In this document: piece after piece, positions 62,976-64,000 of the stretch
How positions within the stretch are numbered: position 1 is the stretch's first letter
Layout of the letters: each line of letters starts with the position of its first letter
NCBI GenBank assembly: GCA_003241895.1
Contig: QBLY01000003.1
Span: 150,053-214,052, forward strand
Length of the DNA: 64,000 nt
Reading direction: 5' to 3'
Source of the DNA: Lysobacteraceae bacterium
GTDB lineage: Bacteria; Pseudomonadota; Gammaproteobacteria; Xanthomonadales; Xanthomonadaceae
Made by a program: the position numbers and the translations under genes
Notes under the pieces: generated by a model
Databases searched by the model: none
Seen by the model: only the letters and a program-made list of their open reading frames with translations
What the model was told of the DNA's origin: nothing

Positions 62976-63953
62976 ATGCAGGACACGCCCTACGCCGACC
63001 TCAACCCCGACCGCATCCTCGACGCCGTGGAGTCACTGGGCCTGCGCAGCGACGGCCGCGTGCTGTCGCTCAACAGCTACGAGAACCGCGTCTACCGCAT
63101 CGGCATGGAGGAAGGCCCGGCCCTGGTGGCGAAGTTCTACCGCCCCGGTCGCTGGACCGACGCCGCCATCGGCGAAGAGCACGCCTTCGCCGCACAGCTG
63201 GTGGCCGCCGACCTGTCGGTGGTGGCGCCCATCGCGTACGACGGCCGCACGCTGCATCCGTTCCAGGGCCACCGGTTCACGCTGTTCCCGCTGCGCGGCG
63301 GCCATGCGCCCGAGCCCGGCGACCGCGACACGCTGCGCCACATCGGCCGCGTGCTGGGCCGTCTGCACGCCGTGGGTGACGGCGAGCGGTTCGCGCACCG
63401 CGGCGTGCTGACCATCGACAGCCACGGCATCGAGCCGGTGGAATACCTGCTGGAAAACCGCTGGCTGCCGCCCGACCTGCGGGCCAACTTCGAAACGCTG
63501 GCGCACGCGCTGCTCGACGCCATGGAAGACTGCTGGGAGCGCGCCGGCGACGTGCACACCCTGCGCATCCACGGCGACGTGCACCCGGGCAACATATTGT
63601 GGCGCGAGGACCAGGCCCACTTCGTCGACCTGGACGACACGCTCACCGGCCCGGCGGTGCAGGACTTCTGGATGCTGGCCGGGCGCCGCGAGGACAGCGC
63701 CGAGCCGCTGCGCTGGCTGCTGGAGGGCTACGAGCAGTTCCGGCGCTTCAACCGCCGCGAGCTGCACCTGATCGAACCGCTGCGAACGCTGCGGCTGCTG
63801 CACTACAACGCCTGGATCGCGCGTCGCTGGCACGACCCGGCCTTCCCGGCGGCGTTCCCGTGGTTCGAGGCGCCGCGGCACTGGGAGTCGGTGATCACCC
63901 AGATGCAGGAACAGCTGTCGGCCATGCAGGAAGCCCCGCCAGATCCCGATTGA
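62976..63953 (+). CDS. srkA: stress response kinase A (YihE/SrkA family)
   Basis: LNSYENRVYRIGMEEGPALVAKFYRPGRWTDAAIGEEHAFAAQL...LRIHGDVHPGNILWREDQAHFVDLDDTLTGPAVQDFWMLAGR. Confidence 0.94.
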   Translation: MQDTPYADLNPDRILDAVESLGLRSDGRVLSLNSYENRVYRIGMEEGPALVAKFYRPGRWTDAAIGEEHAFAAQLVAADLSVVAPIAYDGRTLHPFQGHRFTLFPLRGGHAPEPGDRDTLRHIGRVLGRLHAVGDGERFAHRGVLTIDSHGIEPVEYLLENRWLPPDLRANFETLAHALLDAMEDCWERAGDVHTLRIHGDVHPGNILWREDQAHFVDLDDTLTGPAVQDFWMLAGRREDSAEPLRWLLEGYEQFRRFNRRELHLIEPLRTLRLLHYNAWIARRWHDPAFPAAFPWFEAPRHWESVITQMQEQLSAMQEAPPDPD

Positions 63954-64000
63954 AACGATCGGTTAGGCTTTGCCATCCCACCCGCACGGAACCCCGCCAT

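Overview
This 64 kb window is high-GC gammaproteobacterial chromosome. Synteny and protein character look like Xanthomonadaceae/Lysobacteraceae, which is an inference. Most of it is ordinary core genome: miaA, folP, ftsH-rlmE, yhbY, nlpD-yqaA-pcm-surE, smr, truD-ispF-ispD-ftsB-eno-kdsA-pyrG, parE, slyD, two DEAD-box helicases, hemJ, and a complete Wsp-type chemosensory/c-di-GMP operon (wspABCDEFR). No rRNA, tRNA, CRISPR array, transposase or prophage was seen.

Most interesting parts:
(1) An accessory block (about 0.7-11.0 kb) lies between the core genes miaA, folP and ftsH. It has a leftward five-gene run (lipoprotein TPR-secretin, small secreted protein, 12-Cys secreted protein, two paralogous secreted proteins). 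This run is divergent from a winged-helix/Ser-Thr-kinase/TM/TPR fusion protein. Two tandem secreted beta-helix proteins lie on the other side of folP. It is the best candidate for an undescribed envelope system.
(2) There are two copies (22.3 kb and 32.7 kb) of a long imperfect inverted repeat built from (A/G)CGGAT sub-repeats. Both abut gene 3' ends, and one supplies the stop codon of a DUF454 gene.
(3) The Wsp operon has an extra N-terminal Hpt-like segment in WspE lacking the phospho-His, and its WspF receiver domain lacks the phospho-acceptor Asp.
(4) Two CaCA antiporter genes are tandem duplicates of identical length.

All calls come from reading the sequence and supplied translations. 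No database search was run.
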